A stretch of DNA of 64,000 nucleotides from Azonexus sp. (GCF_023150235.1 NZ_JAKLLH010000009.1:56886-120885); one strand, 5' to 3'. Shown: positions 1 through 13,805, numbered from the stretch's first letter. Numbers and translations: made by a program. The notes: generated from the sequence alone by a model not told the origin.

Positions 1-34
1 CATCGCCGCCGCCGAAAGTCGTGGCGGCGATCAT
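1..34 (-). CDS. 5' end of an unidentified gene, cut by the window edge
   Basis: An ATG at 34-32 on the minus strand overlaps the TGA stop of the upstream histidine kinase gene in an ATGA junction. Only about eleven codons are visible (MIAATTFGGGD), too few to recognise a family. The four-base overlap implies translational coupling, so this is probably the second gene of a two-component operon. A response regulator or other partner would be a reasonable guess, but nothing visible shows it. Confidence 0.45.
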   Translation of the reverse strand, partial: MIAATTFGGGD

Positions 35-720
35 GGCAACCTCAGAATGAAACAGCCGCCGCCGAGTTTGCCGCCATTCTCCAGGCGAATGCTGCCCCGC
101 TCCTTGCGGTTGCAGTGCATCTGCGCGACGACCGCCGCAAAATACAGACCCAGGCCGGTGCTGCCGGTGCTGAAATTGATTCCGCGCATGGCCGCAATGC
201 CGTCGTCAACCATGTGTTGCGGAAAGCCGCGACCGTTATCCTCGATACGGATCTCGAGGGCATCGTCCACCGGCGCAATCTGCAGATGCAGGGCATCCCG
301 GGTGTATTGCACGGCATTGTTCATCGCATGCACGACAATGCCATTGACCAGATCGGCGTCGAATTCCCAATAACAGTCGCTGTCGATCTCGACTTCCAGC
401 GCGATCTGGCGCGAGGTGAGCAGAGGGGTGACGTGTGATACCGCCGAGCGGGCGAATTCCGCGATTTCCTGGGTTTCCGGGTTGAACGGGTAGAGGTCGT
501 GACCGAATTTATAAAGCGTCAGCAGCTGGATCAGGTTGCCGTTGATGCGCTGGGTTTCGTAGAGCATCTGCGACATTTCGCGGTATTCGCCACATTCGTC
601 GGGCGGAGCCTTGAGCAGAAGCCGCCTTATGGTGTCCTGCAGCACGCTGATCGAATTCTTCATGTCGTGCACTGAGGAAGCGAGGAAAAGCGAGGCGTCG
701 GGCTTGGGCAGGTGGCTCAT
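31..720 (-). CDS. Soluble sensor histidine kinase
   Basis: A 229-residue protein with no membrane segment or signal peptide, so it should act in the cytosol. The N-terminal helical part contains a phospho-acceptor-like box (SSVHDMKNSISVL, His near residue 18), close in pattern to the H-box HDxKN. The C-terminal half has the HATPase_c signatures: an N-box (HAMNNAVQYT, near 130), a G1 box (DNGRGF) and a G2-like stretch (STGSTGLGLYFAAVVA). There is no PAS, GAF or HAMP input domain, so the signal probably comes from a partner protein. The stop overlaps the start of the next gene. Assignment as a HATPase-type kinase is firm; the signal and target are unknown. Confidence 0.85.
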   Translation of the reverse strand: MSHLPKPDASLFLASSVHDMKNSISVLQDTIRRLLLKAPPDECGEYREMSQMLYETQRINGNLIQLLTLYKFGHDLYPFNPETQEIAEFARSAVSHVTPLLTSRQIALEVEIDSDCYWEFDADLVNGIVVHAMNNAVQYTRDALHLQIAPVDDALEIRIEDNGRGFPQHMVDDGIAAMRGINFSTGSTGLGLYFAAVVAQMHCNRKERGSIRLENGGKLGGGCFILRLP

Positions 721-759
721 GAAAGGCGGGCAGGGATCCTTGGTCAGCCCGCAATTCTA

Positions 760-771
760 GGCAAATTTGCC
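760..771. promoter_or_regulatory. Perfect 12-bp palindrome upstream of the kinase gene
   Basis: GGCAAATTTGCC lies about 40 bp upstream of the ATG at 720, in the short AT-rich gap between the kinase gene and the end of the NAD(P)HX repair gene. Position and symmetry fit an operator over the kinase promoter. No matching regulator is identifiable in the window. Confidence 0.4.
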
Positions 772-793
772 ATAAATGACAAAAAGACTTAAT

Positions 794-2302
794 TTATCTG
801 AATGGCGTAGTCGATTTGCGTATGCATAAAGAGTTGAGGCTGCGGCGTGCCGCCAGTAGTAGCTCGCCGGCGGTCAGTCCGATCGGGCCGTGACCTTCGG
901 CCACCAGCAGGTCGGCGGCGGCGCCGTGCAGATGGACTCCGGCAAGTGCCGCCTCCCGTACTCGCCAGCCTTGCGCCAGTAGCGCTGCGATCAGGCCACC
1001 GAGAACGTCGCCGGAGCCGGCGGTGGCCAGTCCGGGATTGCCGGTGGAATTGATCCACCAACGGCCGTCGACCGTGGTGATCACGCTTCCGCAGCCCTTG
1101 AGGACGGCGGTGCAGGCATAGCGGCGAACCAGCTCGCTGGCTGCGGCGATCCGGTCGTCCTGGATGTCGCGGATGCTGCATTCGAGCAGGCGCGCGGCTT
1201 CCGCCGGGTGCGGCGTGATGATCGCTGGCGCGATGCGATGGTGGAGACAGGCTTCGAGACACCCGTTAGCGGCCAGCAGGTTGAGGGCATCGGCATCGAG
1301 CACCAGCGGCAGTGGGGATTTCAGCGCCTCTTCGAGGAGCCTGACGGCATCGGCGGAAGTCCCCATGCCGGGGCCGCAGGCCAGGGCTTGCAGGTCGGCC
1401 TGCCAGAGATGTTCGGGACGGCGCAACATCAATTCGGGCTGGACTGGGTCGACGGTTGGTGCCTCCGGGTCGAGCAGGCCGGCATAGACGCGACCGGCGC
1501 CCAGGTGCAGCGCGGCGCGGGCAGTGAGCAGGGCGGCACCGACCATCGCCTTGCCGCCGCCGAGTACGCCGACGCTGCCGAAACTGCCCTTGTGAGTATT
1601 GGCCCGGCGCGGCTGCAGGTATTCGGCAAAATCATCCCGGCTGACCAGGTGACCATCGGCGGGAATGGTGGCGAGGGCGGGCAGATCCAGGTCGGCAATG
1701 CGGATTTCACCGCAATGATCCGGACCGTCGGCGGTCCAGAGTCCGGGTTTGCCGGCAATGAAACTGAGCGTATGGCTGGCCCGGATGGCGATGCCGGGGG
1801 TGGCTCCGGTATCGGTGTTGAGTCCGCTTGGGCAATCCAGAGCCAGGAGCGGGCAGGAGAGGGCGCTGGCCAGCCGGTTGGCGCGGGCGATCAGGTCCGC
1901 CAGATGAGCTTCGGGCGCCCGGTTGAGGCCGATCCCGAGCAGGCCGTCGACGATCAAGGCCCAGCGGCGCTCGGGAATGGCGTTTTCCAGGCGCCCGCCC
2001 GCAGCCAGGAAACGGGCATGGGCCGCGGCGGCGTCTGCTGGCCGTCCGGTCGAGGTCTCACTGGCGACAAGGCAGGTCTCGACACCCTCCGCCGCCAACA
2101 GGCGGGCGGCAACCAGCGCATCGCCACCGTTATTGCCCGGTCCGGCCAGCAACAAGACCGGGCCTTTGCTACCGGCAAGCAGTTCCATGCACTGCCGGGC
2201 ACTGGCGGCGCCGGCGCGCTCCATCAGCGGCAAATCGACAAAGTGCGATTCGATCCGGCGCAGGCTGGCGGCAAGTCGCAGTGGCGGTGCGGAGGCTGAC
2301 AT
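794..2302 (-). CDS. nnr: Bifunctional NAD(P)HX epimerase/dehydratase
   Basis: A repair enzyme for hydrated NADH/NADPH. The N-terminal YjeF_N epimerase domain (about residues 1-205) shows the nucleotide-binding segment LLLAGPGNNGGDALVAARL. The C-terminal carbohydrate-kinase-like dehydratase domain (about 225-490) shows TPHPAEAARLL and NPGLATAGSGDVLGG, the ATP/ADP-dependent dehydratase signature. I chose the ATG at 2302 (MSASAPPLRL), which gives 502 residues, close to the usual fused length. The frame stays open about 37 codons further upstream, but that extension does not look like protein. The gene is followed on the same strand by the kinase gene, with a gap of about 70 bp that could carry its own promoter. 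Confidence 0.93.
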   Translation of the reverse strand: MSASAPPLRLAASLRRIESHFVDLPLMERAGAASARQCMELLAGSKGPVLLLAGPGNNGGDALVAARLLAAEGVETCLVASETSTGRPADAAAAHARFLAAGGRLENAIPERRWALIVDGLLGIGLNRAPEAHLADLIARANRLASALSCPLLALDCPSGLNTDTGATPGIAIRASHTLSFIAGKPGLWTADGPDHCGEIRIADLDLPALATIPADGHLVSRDDFAEYLQPRRANTHKGSFGSVGVLGGGKAMVGAALLTARAALHLGAGRVYAGLLDPEAPTVDPVQPELMLRRPEHLWQADLQALACGPGMGTSADAVRLLEEALKSPLPLVLDADALNLLAANGCLEACLHHRIAPAIITPHPAEAARLLECSIRDIQDDRIAAASELVRRYACTAVLKGCGSVITTVDGRWWINSTGNPGLATAGSGDVLGGLIAALLAQGWRVREAALAGVHLHGAAADLLVAEGHGPIGLTAGELLLAARRSLNSLCIRKSTTPFR

Positions 2303-2482
2303 GGGCGGGCAAGAAGAACAATCAGGAAGGGAAAAGCCGTGGCGATGCAGACGACAGCGATTTGGCGCAACTTTCCGATGTTTCTGACGGGTATCTGGCG
2401 AGCCTTGCGGCAAGCGCCGGGCAGGATGGGGGAGAACCCGGGCTGTTCGGCGCCATCGGTGTGCGAAATGCGGATTGCGGAA

Positions 2483-5969
<3,487 letters not shown>

Positions 5970-6005
5970 AAGTCATTTATTCAAGTAGTTCTTTCAACCT
6001 TTTGA

Positions 6006-7304
<1,299 letters not shown>

Positions 7305-7408
7305 GACGCGAGCGGGGATGAGGGGCGCCGGGTGAGGCGGATTTCCGCTTCCGTGCAATCGGGAACGGCGGGATGCTCCGCCGGTTTCCCCCTGCCTCCT
7401 CTTGTCCG

Positions 7409-7693
7409 ATGCGCTGGCTGACGCTGCTTCTTCTCTGCCTGATCGGCCTCCTGCAATACCCCTTGTGGGTCGGCAAGGGGGGCTGGTTGAAGGTCTGGGA
7501 TTACGACCGACAACTGCAGCAGCAGAAAGAGGCAACCCGTCAGCTGGAAATCCGCAATGCCGGTCTCGATGCCGAAGTACGTGACCTGAAGCAGGGTTAC
7601 GATGCCATCGAGGAGCGTGCGCGTTTCGAGTTGGGCATGATCCGTCAGGATGAAAGTTTCATCCAGTTGCCGGATAAGCCGCTCGGAAAATAG
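7409..7693 (+). CDS. ftsB: Cell division protein FtsB
   Basis: A 94-residue bitopic protein: a short N-terminal cytoplasmic start (MRW), one membrane helix ([19 protein letters not shown]), then a periplasmic coiled coil (about 30-65) ending in [17 protein letters not shown]. This matches the FtsB C-terminal signature (EERARNELxMxxxxE). FtsB bridges FtsL and FtsQ in the divisome. The eno-ftsB neighbourhood is conserved in proteobacteria and supports the call. I prefer the ATG at 7409 over an in-frame ATG at 7373 because it places the membrane helix directly after the start, as in the family. Confidence 0.92.
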   Translation: MRWLTLLLLCLIGLLQYPLWVGKGGWLKVWDYDRQLQQQKEATRQLEIRNAGLDAEVRDLKQGYDAIEERARFELGMIRQDESFIQLPDKPLGK

Positions 7694-7778
7694 GCTGAAA
7701 ATTCCGTCGACCGTAATCGCCGACCTCCGCTAGAATCGTCCGCGGTCCCTCGTTTCTCGGGAGGGCAAGGAGACGAAC

Positions 7779-8252
7779 ATGCAGCTCAGGGTTGGCGAAC
7801 AGGCACCGGGTTTTGCATTGCCGGATGCCGACATGAAGCAGGTTGATCTGGCGGAATTTCGTGGCCGTCGTCACGTGGTTCTCTTTTTTTATCCCAAGGA
7901 CGGTACCCCTTGCTGCACCCGCGAGGCTACCGATTTTTCCGATCACGAAGCCGATTTCGGGGGGCAGAATTGTGTGCTGCTCGGGATCAGTCGCGACGAT
8001 TGCCTCAAGCACGCGGAATTTCGCGACAAGGAAGGCATCGGGATCGAGTTGTTGTCCGATCGCGATGGATCGGTCTGCAAGCGCTACGGTGTGTGGCAGG
8101 CGCGGGAAGTCGATGGGCATCGCAAATTCGGGGTCAGCCGTTCGACCTTCATCATCGATCGCGATGGCACGATCCGCCACGCGCTCTACAACGTCAATTA
8201 CAAGGGGCATGCACTGGAAGTGCTGCGCCTGGTCAAGGAACTCAATTCATGA
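7779..8252 (+). CDS. bcp: Thiol peroxidase of the Bcp/AhpC-TSA family
   Basis: A 157-residue peroxiredoxin expected to reduce hydroperoxides using thioredoxin. The N-terminus (VGEQAPGFALPDAD) and FFYPKDGTPCCTREATDF are the PrxQ/Bcp signature; by analogy with TPGCT the second Cys of the CC pair is peroxidatic. The adjacent extra Cys in place of Gly is unusual. FGVSRSTFIIDRDG is the conserved thioredoxin-fold strand near the C-terminus. An AAGGAGA ribosome site precedes the ATG. Its TGA overlaps the start of the downstream SlyD-like gene, so the two are co-translated. Confidence 0.9.
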   Translation: MQLRVGEQAPGFALPDADMKQVDLAEFRGRRHVVLFFYPKDGTPCCTREATDFSDHEADFGGQNCVLLGISRDDCLKHAEFRDKEGIGIELLSDRDGSVCKRYGVWQAREVDGHRKFGVSRSTFIIDRDGTIRHALYNVNYKGHALEVLRLVKELNS

Positions 8253-8743
8253 ACATGCAAGTCGCCAAGAACACGGTCGTCACCATTGACTACCACGTCA
8301 CCGATACCGATAACGAAATCGTCGATGAAGGCCGCGAGCCCATCGTTTATCTGCACGGTGGCTACGACGACATCTTCCCCAAGATCGAGGAAGCCCTGCA
8401 GGGCAAGAAGGTCGGCGAATCGATCCAGGTCAAGCTGCAGCCCGACGAAGCCTTTGGCGATTACGATGCCGACTTGGTGCAGGTCGAGCCGCGCAAGGAT
8501 TTTCCCAAGGAGTTGCAAGTCGGGATGCAGTTCGAGGGAGGGCCGGAGGACGGTAGCGACGAAGATTTCGTCATCTACCGCGTGACCGAGATCGCCGACG
8601 ACAAGGTTGTTCTCGACGGTAATCATCCCCTTGCCGGCATGGCGCTGGTGTTTACCTGCACCGTCACCTCGGTGCGTGCCGCCAGTGCCGAAGAACTGGA
8701 GCACGGCCACGTCCACGACCCCGACGAAGATTGCGAGGCTTGA
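8249..8743 (+). CDS. FKBP-type peptidyl-prolyl isomerase, SlyD-like
   Basis: A 164-residue protein with the SlyD architecture: an FKBP half (VTIDYHVTDTDNEIVDEG at the start and HPLAGMALVFTCTVTSVR at the end) around an inserted-flap chaperone domain (about 75-125, containing DEAFGDYDADLVQVEPRKDFP). The tail is rich in His, Asp and Cys (EHGHVHDPDEDCEA), which suggests metal binding like the SlyD tail, although shorter. It is cytosolic. It starts at an ATGA overlap with the peroxiredoxin gene. I do not assign slyD because paralogues of this class exist and the metal tail is short. Confidence 0.88.
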   Translation: MNMQVAKNTVVTIDYHVTDTDNEIVDEGREPIVYLHGGYDDIFPKIEEALQGKKVGESIQVKLQPDEAFGDYDADLVQVEPRKDFPKELQVGMQFEGGPEDGSDEDFVIYRVTEIADDKVVLDGNHPLAGMALVFTCTVTSVRAASAEELEHGHVHDPDEDCEA

Positions 8744-8985
8744 ACCAGAATCGGCGGCGCCGGATGTCGGGGCCGGGGAGAATTGAAGCTTGAAAAAGTA
8801 GTGCTCATGCGGGTGGCGCGGATCGCTCGCTGACGGCACGGATCTTTCGCTGTTTCGAGCATTTTGGCGTGTATGCGCGCACTTGCCCGGCCGTCACTGC
8901 GGAAACGCTTGAATCAGCCTGACCGTCATTGGAAAATCTGCGTATATCAGCAAAGTCGGCGTCTGAGCCGAGCCTTTCAGGATCA

Positions 8986-9010
8986 ATCGGCCCGCCACGA
9001 GCGGGCCGAT
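8986..9010. terminator. Strong hairpin between convergent genes
   Basis: A 10-bp perfect stem (ATCGGCCCGC / GCGGGCCGAT) with a 5-nt loop lies just past the 3' end of the phosphoesterase gene, in the 278-bp gap with the SlyD-like gene on the other strand. Neither side has a clear T-run, so it may be a weak or Rho-assisted terminator. Nothing else is visible in this gap. Confidence 0.45.
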
Positions 9011-9021
9011 GTGTGTCGGAT

Positions 9022-10002
9022 TCAGGGCAGGGCGGTGGGGGGCCAGCGTTGTGCATCGAAACGCCACAAACCGGGCGCTTCGTTGTCGATCACCAGTTGC
9101 GTCCAGCCCATGAACGGGTAGCCGTGGGTCTCGACCCGGGTGAAATTGGCCAGCGGCTTGCCGGCGCTGTCGCGCAGCGGGTGGTCGACGCGGCTTTGGT
9201 GCGTATCGCCGTGAATCACCAGCACCTGGCCGGAAAAATTCGCGGTCTCCGCGCGCAGCAGTTCGAGCAATTCGCGGTAGCCGCTGTGCGGCAAGCCTTG
9301 TGCGAAATGCTTGAAGCCGGGGTTGGCCTGCATCGCGAAGGCCACGCCGGCGAGTTTTTCCTGGCGGGCGACCTGGAAGGCGGCGCGCACCCAGGCCAGC
9401 ACTTGCGGGTTGCGCTCGCTGAACTCCCGACTCGGAGTTTCCTTCATCCCCCAGTTGTTGTTGCCACCGGGAAGGTTCAAGGTCGCGAACAGCACCGGGC
9501 CGACACGGAAACGCGCATGTTCGGGGTAGGCGGCACTTTGCTGGAGCAATGGCAGGCGCTGACGGCCGAGCGACTCGGGCTGCGCCCAGAACAGCCGGCG
9601 CAAGGCGCCGAGGCGCTCCAGCGGCGCGTAGCCGCCGTTGGACAGGCGTTCGCAGTCGCTCCACTCGTTGTCGCCGGGGACAAAAACGAAGGGAATCCGG
9701 CTGGCATCGAACAGGGCGTGGCGGTCGGCGAACAAGGCGTCGTCGCAGCGGTCCTTGCCGTGCTTGATGTCGCCGACGTGGATCACCAGCTCGCTGCCGC
9801 TGTCGGCAATCACCTCCAGCATCTTCGGCAGTTCGGCACGCTCGAAGGCCGAGTAGGGTGTATCGCCGATCAGCGCGATCCGCCAGGTGGAATCGGCTTG
9901 GGCCTGGGCCGGCGCCAGCACCGGCAGCGCGAGCAGCACCAGTAGAGGGGCGATCACGGTCGACCGCAAAAAATGGCGAAAACGCAGGTTGACCGTAAAC
10001 AT
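9022..10002 (-). CDS. Exported metallophosphoesterase (calcineurin-like)
   Basis: A 326-residue protein with a Sec signal peptide (basic start, hydrophobic APLLVLLALPVLAP, cleavage near AQA-D at about 36). The metallophosphoesterase motifs follow in order: ALIGDTPYS (GDxx), HVGDIKHGKD (GDxxD-like), VPGDNEW (GDNE) and a late VIHGDTHQSR. A two-metal hydrolase acting in the periplasm is likely; the substrate is unknown. Its ATG overlaps the TGA of mutS (TGATG), so it is translated after mutS, although no functional link is obvious. The signal peptide region contains one copy of the ACGGTCGACCG palindrome core. Confidence 0.85.
   Translation of the reverse strand: MFTVNLRFRHFLRSTVIAPLLVLLALPVLAPAQAQADSTWRIALIGDTPYSAFERAELPKMLEVIADSGSELVIHVGDIKHGKDRCDDALFADRHALFDASRIPFVFVPGDNEWSDCERLSNGGYAPLERLGALRRLFWAQPESLGRQRLPLLQQSAAYPEHARFRVGPVLFATLNLPGGNNNWGMKETPSREFSERNPQVLAWVRAAFQVARQEKLAGVAFAMQANPGFKHFAQGLPHSGYRELLELLRAETANFSGQVLVIHGDTHQSRVDHPLRDSAGKPLANFTRVETHGYPFMGWTQLVIDNEAPGLWRFDAQRWPPTALP
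9956..9967. repeat. Palindromic core copy (11/12) inside the phosphoesterase signal peptide
   Basis: ACGGTCGACCGC differs from the window-wide core ACGGTCGACCGT at one base. On the minus strand it is preceded by an arm containing TTTTCGCCATTTTTT, which resembles the arms of the copies at 12.8 and 13.9 kb. It is read in frame as LRSTV within the signal sequence. Confidence 0.7.
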
Positions 10003-12638
10003 CAGCGCAACAAGCCTTTCAGTGCGTAGAGCGCATCCAGCGCCTCGCGTGGGGTCAGGCTGTCCGGGTCGAGCACGGCCAGCTGTTCCAGCGCGGGGTG
10101 TGGCTCGGGCTCGCAGGCCTCAATCTCGGGTGCAGCAAAGTCCTGCGCGAACAGGTCGGGCTGCAGCGGATCGACCGCCGCCCGCTGCTCGAACTCGCGC
10201 AACTGCTTGCGCGCCGCGCGTACCACGCTGGTCGGGATGCCGGCCAGCGCCGCGACCTGGATCCCGTAACTCTGGTTGGCCGGGCCTTCCTCGACCGCGT
10301 GCATGAAGACGATGCGGTCGTTGTGCTCGACCGCGCCGAGGTGCACGTTGGCCAGTTCCGGGTATTCGTGTGCCAGCCGCGTCAGCTCGAAATAATGCGT
10401 CGCAAACAGCGTCAGGCTGCGGTTCTTGTCGATCAGGTGACGAAGGATCGCGAAGGCCAGCGACATGCCGTCGAAGGTCGAGGTGCCGCGCCCGATCTCG
10501 TCCATCAGCACCAGGCTGTTGGCCGTCGCGTGGTGGAGGATGGCGGCGGCTTCGGTCATCTCGACCATGAAGGTCGAACGCCCGGAAGCGAGGTCGTCGG
10601 AGGCGCCGATGCGGGTGAAGATGCGGTCGAGCGGGCCGAGCACGCAGCGGTCGGCAGGCACGTAGCTGCCGATGTGGGCGAGCAGGGCGATCAACGCGAC
10701 CTGGCGCATGTAAGTCGATTTACCGCCCATGTTCGGGCCGGTGATCAAGAGCAGGCGGCGCTTGTCTGCGAGCAGGCAGTCGTTGGCGATGAAGGTCTCG
10801 GCGTTTTGCGCCAGTTCGTTCTCGACCACCGGGTGGCGGCCGCCCTCGATCTGCAGTGTTGCGGTCGACTCGTCGGCAGCGGCAAATTCCGGCTTGCACC
10901 AGTTGCGCTTCAAGGCCGACTCGGCAAAGCCGGCGAGCAGATCGAGCTGGGCGACGGCGCGGGCGATGGTCTGCAGTGTCGGCACCACCGGCAACAGGGC
11001 ATCGAGAATCTGTTCGTAGAGCAGCTTTTCACGCGCCAGCGAACGTTCCTGCGCCGACAAGGCCTTGTCCTCGAAGGCCTTGAGTTCCGGCGTGATGTAG
11101 CGCTCGGCGTTCTTCAGTGTCTGGCGGCGGCGGTAGTCGTCGGGAATCTTGTCGACATTGGCGTGGGTGACCTCAATGTAGAAGCCATGCACCTTGTTGT
11201 ACTCGACCTTGAGGCTGCTGATACCGGTGCGCTCGCGCTCGCGCACTTCCATCTCGACCAGGAAGGCACCGCAGTTGTCGTTCAAGGAGCGCAGTTCGTC
11301 AAGATCGGGGTCAAAGCCCGGCGCGATCACGCCGCCGTCGCGCACCTGCGCGCCCGGCTCGGCGGCGATGGCACGGACCAGCAGTTCAAGCGCGGCGGCC
11401 GGGGTTTCCAGTTCCTGCCAGGCCTGACTCAACAGCGGCGAGGCGGTGCCGGCCAGCGGCGCCCGCAACTCCGGCAGCCGCGCCAGCGACTCGCGCAGGC
11501 TGGCCAAGTCGCGCGGACGAGCATTGCGCAGCGCGATGCGGCCGGCGATGCGCTCGATGTCGGCAATGCCGCGCAGGGCTTTTCGGGTCTCGCCGGCCAG
11601 TCGACCGTAATCGTCGAGCAGCGCCTCGACCGCACCGTGGCGCGCCGCTGGAATCGCCTGCTCGCGCAGCGGATGGTGCAGGGTATGGCGCAACAGCCGC
11701 GAGCCCATGCTGGTGACGCAGTTGTCGAGCAGCGAAAACAGCGTCGGCGACGGCTGGCCGCGCAGGGTTTCGGTCAATTCCAGGTTGCGCCGGGTGGCGA
11801 GATCGAGGCCGAGGTAGGCGCCTTCGATTTCCACGGTCAACCCGCGCAAATGCGGCAATTTGCCCGACTGCGTCGCCTGCGCGTACTGCAGCAGGGCGCC
11901 GGCGGCGGCAATCGCCGGCTTCAGGCCCTCGGCGCCAAAGCCGGCGAGCGAGGCAGCCTCGAACTGGTCGCACAACAGGCGGCGCGCCGAATCGAAATCG
12001 AAATACCAGTCGGGCTGGCGGGTGCACGCCACATTGCCGGCAAAGTTCGGCGTCCAGCTTTCCGGGTAGAGGATTTCCGCCGGGCGGATGCGCTCCAGCG
12101 TCGCCGCAATCTGCTCGGCAGGCACCTCGATCAAAATGAACTCGCCGCTCGCCAGGTTCAGCCGGGCAATCCCGGCGGTGTTGCGCTGAGTGGTCAACGC
12201 CAGTAGCCAGATATCCTGCTTGTCATCGACTAGCGCCGCGTCGGTCAGCGTACCCGGCGTGACGATGCGTGAAACTGCCCGTTCCACCGGCCCCTTGGCG
12301 GTCGCCGGATCACCAATCTGCTCGCAGATGACCACCGATTCGCCCAGTTTGACCAGCCGCGCCAGGTAAGGCTCCAGCGAATGAAACGGCACCCCCGCCA
12401 TCTTGATCGGCGTGCCATTGCTCTGCCCGCGCGTCGTCAGCGTGATCTCCAGCAGCCGCGCCACCTTCTCTGCATCCTCGAAAAACAGCTCGTAGAAATC
12501 GCCCATGCGGTACAGCAAAAGCTTATCCGGCGCGTGCGCCGCCTTGAGGGTGAGGTACTGGCGCATCATCGGCGTATGCGCCGCCAGTACAGGATCAATC
12601 TCAGCCGAGGTGTCGTTCCTTTTGGTTTTCTTGGTCAT
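10002..12638 (-). CDS. mutS: DNA mismatch repair ATPase MutS
   Basis: Recognises base mismatches and small loops and recruits MutL. The 878-residue protein has the N-terminal mismatch-binding domain with [14 protein letters not shown] (the F-x-E wedge type), the connector and lever domains, and the C-terminal ATPase: Walker [14 protein letters not shown] (near 633), Walker [17 protein letters not shown], and a dimerising tail. I start at MTKKTKRND (12638) rather than 24 codons upstream because the extra residues do not look family-like. It is slightly longer than the E. coli protein. Downstream the phosphoesterase gene overlaps its stop; upstream lies the accessory island. Confidence 0.97.
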   Translation of the reverse strand: MTKKTKRNDTSAEIDPVLAAHTPMMRQYLTLKAAHAPDKLLLYRMGDFYELFFEDAEKVARLLEITLTTRGQSNGTPIKMAGVPFHSLEPYLARLVKLGESVVICEQIGDPATAKGPVERAVSRIVTPGTLTDAALVDDKQDIWLLALTTQRNTAGIARLNLASGEFILIEVPAEQIAATLERIRPAEILYPESWTPNFAGNVACTRQPDWYFDFDSARRLLCDQFEAASLAGFGAEGLKPAIAAAGALLQYAQATQSGKLPHLRGLTVEIEGAYLGLDLATRRNLELTETLRGQPSPTLFSLLDNCVTSMGSRLLRHTLHHPLREQAIPAARHGAVEALLDDYGRLAGETRKALRGIADIERIAGRIALRNARPRDLASLRESLARLPELRAPLAGTASPLLSQAWQELETPAAALELLVRAIAAEPGAQVRDGGVIAPGFDPDLDELRSLNDNCGAFLVEMEVRERERTGISSLKVEYNKVHGFYIEVTHANVDKIPDDYRRRQTLKNAERYITPELKAFEDKALSAQERSLAREKLLYEQILDALLPVVPTLQTIARAVAQLDLLAGFAESALKRNWCKPEFAAADESTATLQIEGGRHPVVENELAQNAETFIANDCLLADKRRLLLITGPNMGGKSTYMRQVALIALLAHIGSYVPADRCVLGPLDRIFTRIGASDDLASGRSTFMVEMTEAAAILHHATANSLVLMDEIGRGTSTFDGMSLAFAILRHLIDKNRSLTLFATHYFELTRLAHEYPELANVHLGAVEHNDRIVFMHAVEEGPANQSYGIQVAALAGIPTSVVRAARKQLREFEQRAAVDPLQPDLFAQDFAAPEIEACEPEPHPALEQLAVLDPDSLTPREALDALYALKGLLR

Positions 12639-12760
12639 GGATTTCTGGTGCAGGCTCTCTCCGGGCGGGCATTTTACCAGTACAGATGCAGAGGCCTTGC
12701 CGCAGATCATTCAGACCTTGAGAGACTTGCCCTGCGGCAGTATTGAGGGTGAGAAGGCGG

Positions 12761-12905
12761 TACCCGCCAACAGATGTAGCCTGGGAATGCGAAGCGACGA
12801 GGGAGGTTTCCAGCTTTTTTGCCAAAAATCACGGTCGACCGTGTTTTTTTGGCGAAAAACAGTGAAAGTTCGAGGATGTTGGATTGAGCGCAGGCTTCAT
12901 TAGCT
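12761..12905. repeat. Direct repeat copy 1, flanking the mqsRA module
   Basis: About 145 bp that recur at 13806-13953 in the same orientation. The last ~45 bp (from CAGTGAAAGTTCGAGGATG to the CTTCAT end) are almost identical, and the first 55 bp, around GGGAGGTTTCCAGCT, are diverged but alignable. The centre is a palindrome with the ACGGTCGACCGT core. It fills most of the 293-bp gap between mutS and mqsA and starts 26 bp beyond the mqsA stop. I see no transposase or recombinase gene belonging to it. Confidence 0.85.
12814..12859. repeat. 46-bp near-perfect palindrome with ACGGTCGACCGT core
   Basis: The core is at 12831-12842. The arms CTTTTTTGCCAAAAATC and GTTTTTTTGGCGAAAAA pair almost completely. 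It lies inside direct repeat copy 1. RNA of either strand would form a long hairpin with a T-rich arm, so terminator activity is possible. Confidence 0.85.
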
Positions 12906-12931
12906 GGCACCTTAGCTCCAGGCCCCGCTGT

Positions 12932-13339
12932 TTATGCCGCTCTGACTTCGTCGAGCAGATCAGGATGGCGGTCAAGCACCTTGAGCAGTTTCACCAAGGC
13001 CAAGGGCGGCTTGGTCTTGCCATTCTCATACCGAGAAAACGCATTGACCCCGCCGCCGAAGATTTCGGCAGCCTCGCGCTGGTCAAGATCGAGCTTCTTG
13101 CGCACCTTGGTAATGAAGCCCGGATCGACGATTGCCGCATTCACCTGCTTGGAGAAGGCACGCATTTTACGCATGATGCGGTTCGACTCAGCTGCATCCA
13201 GGATGGACTCGGCGCAGGCCGGGCAGAAGTCGCCCATCACTGCTGCAATGACGGTGGATTCACCCTTGTACGTGTAGGGCAGGTCGCGGGTGTCGTGGAT
13301 CAGTTCTGCCGCGCCGCAAACAGGACATTTCATGTTCAT
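12932..13339 (-). CDS. mqsA: Type II antitoxin MqsA
   Basis: A 135-residue antitoxin. The N-terminal zinc-binding domain has two CxxC pairs (MKCPVCGA near 4-11 and FCPACAES near 38-45). The C-terminal XRE-type helix-turn-helix (about 70-130) contains LDQREAAEIFGGGVNAFSRYENGK, the MqsA/YgiT hallmark. MqsA neutralises the MqsR endoribonuclease and represses its own operon. Its ATG lies inside the ATGA junction with the reconstructed end of mqsR, the standard toxin-first order. The gene appears intact although its partner is frameshifted. It is bracketed by long direct repeats. Confidence 0.94.
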   Translation of the reverse strand: MNMKCPVCGAAELIHDTRDLPYTYKGESTVIAAVMGDFCPACAESILDAAESNRIMRKMRAFSKQVNAAIVDPGFITKVRKKLDLDQREAAEIFGGGVNAFSRYENGKTKPPLALVKLLKVLDRHPDLLDEVRAA

Positions 13340-13636
13340 AGCTCCTTAAAGGACACGATCAGGACGTCATCAATGACCGTCAATTTCAGGTATACATCGC
13401 CCGCCCGCCTGCGTGCTCGGGCGGTACACGTCCTGCCATATCGTGTGATCGACATAGGTGGTCATGCTTTTGCAGAAGTCCGCTGGCGTGAGCGCCATCA
13501 CCACGTCCAGCATCTCGGAAAGCTCAAGCCCCAACTCGCTTGCACCGACTCGCGCCGCGTGCGTGGTGCGCACCTTGCCAGCCTCTACCAAGGTTTTGAC
13601 CACGGCCAGCTTGCAGTGCGGGGTTCGTTTTTCCAT
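13336..13636 (-). pseudogene. mqsR: Toxin MqsR, frameshifted near the C-terminus
   Basis: The first ~70 codons match the MqsR mRNA interferase very well (MEKRTPH at the start, KSMTTYVDHTIWQDVYRP in the middle). After YRPSTQAG the frame slips: translation continues as GRCIPEIDGH and stops at 13370. A single extra G in the GGGCGGGC tract (13399-13410) explains this. Removing it restores DVYLKLTVIDDVLIVSFKEL and a TGA at 13338-13336 that overlaps the mqsA ATG, giving 99 codons, the family length. The lost segment includes the C-terminal strands of the RelE-like fold, so the toxin is probably inactive, unless this is a sequencing error or a slippage-controlled site. Confidence 0.85.
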
Positions 13637-13647
13637 AAAGAAACTCT

Positions 13648-13660
13648 AACCTAGTTGGTT
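13648..13660. promoter_or_regulatory. Candidate MqsA operator
   Basis: AACCTAGTTGGTT lies 12 bp upstream of the mqsR start. It matches the E. coli MqsA palindrome AACCT-N3-AGGTT except for one base in the right arm, with the same spacing. A second half-site-like TTGGTTAA follows at 13673-13680. This fits autorepression by MqsA. Confidence 0.6.
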
Positions 13661-13805
13661 TATTTTGGCAAGTTGGTTAATTTTGGCTAATCGAGTTTTC
13701 TGTCAGATTGAGCTATACCCCCAATATTCTCCAGGTTCGGGCGCTAAGCGAACGCTTCGAGGTATCAGCCGCGACCTTCGTTTGAGACTGCGCATCAGCC
13801 AGCAC

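Noticed and set aside
1064-1075. GTCGACCGT matches within nnr, in the dehydrogenase (near 56265) and in other genes
   Set aside because: These differ from the core at two or more positions, have no symmetrical arms, and are explained by common Val-Asp-Arg or Ser-Thr-Val codons in GC-rich genes.
12698-12739. TGCCGCAG / CTGCGGCA inverted repeat upstream of mutS
   Set aside because: An 8-bp stem with a 26-nt loop is weak and could be chance; no flanking T-run or regulator link.
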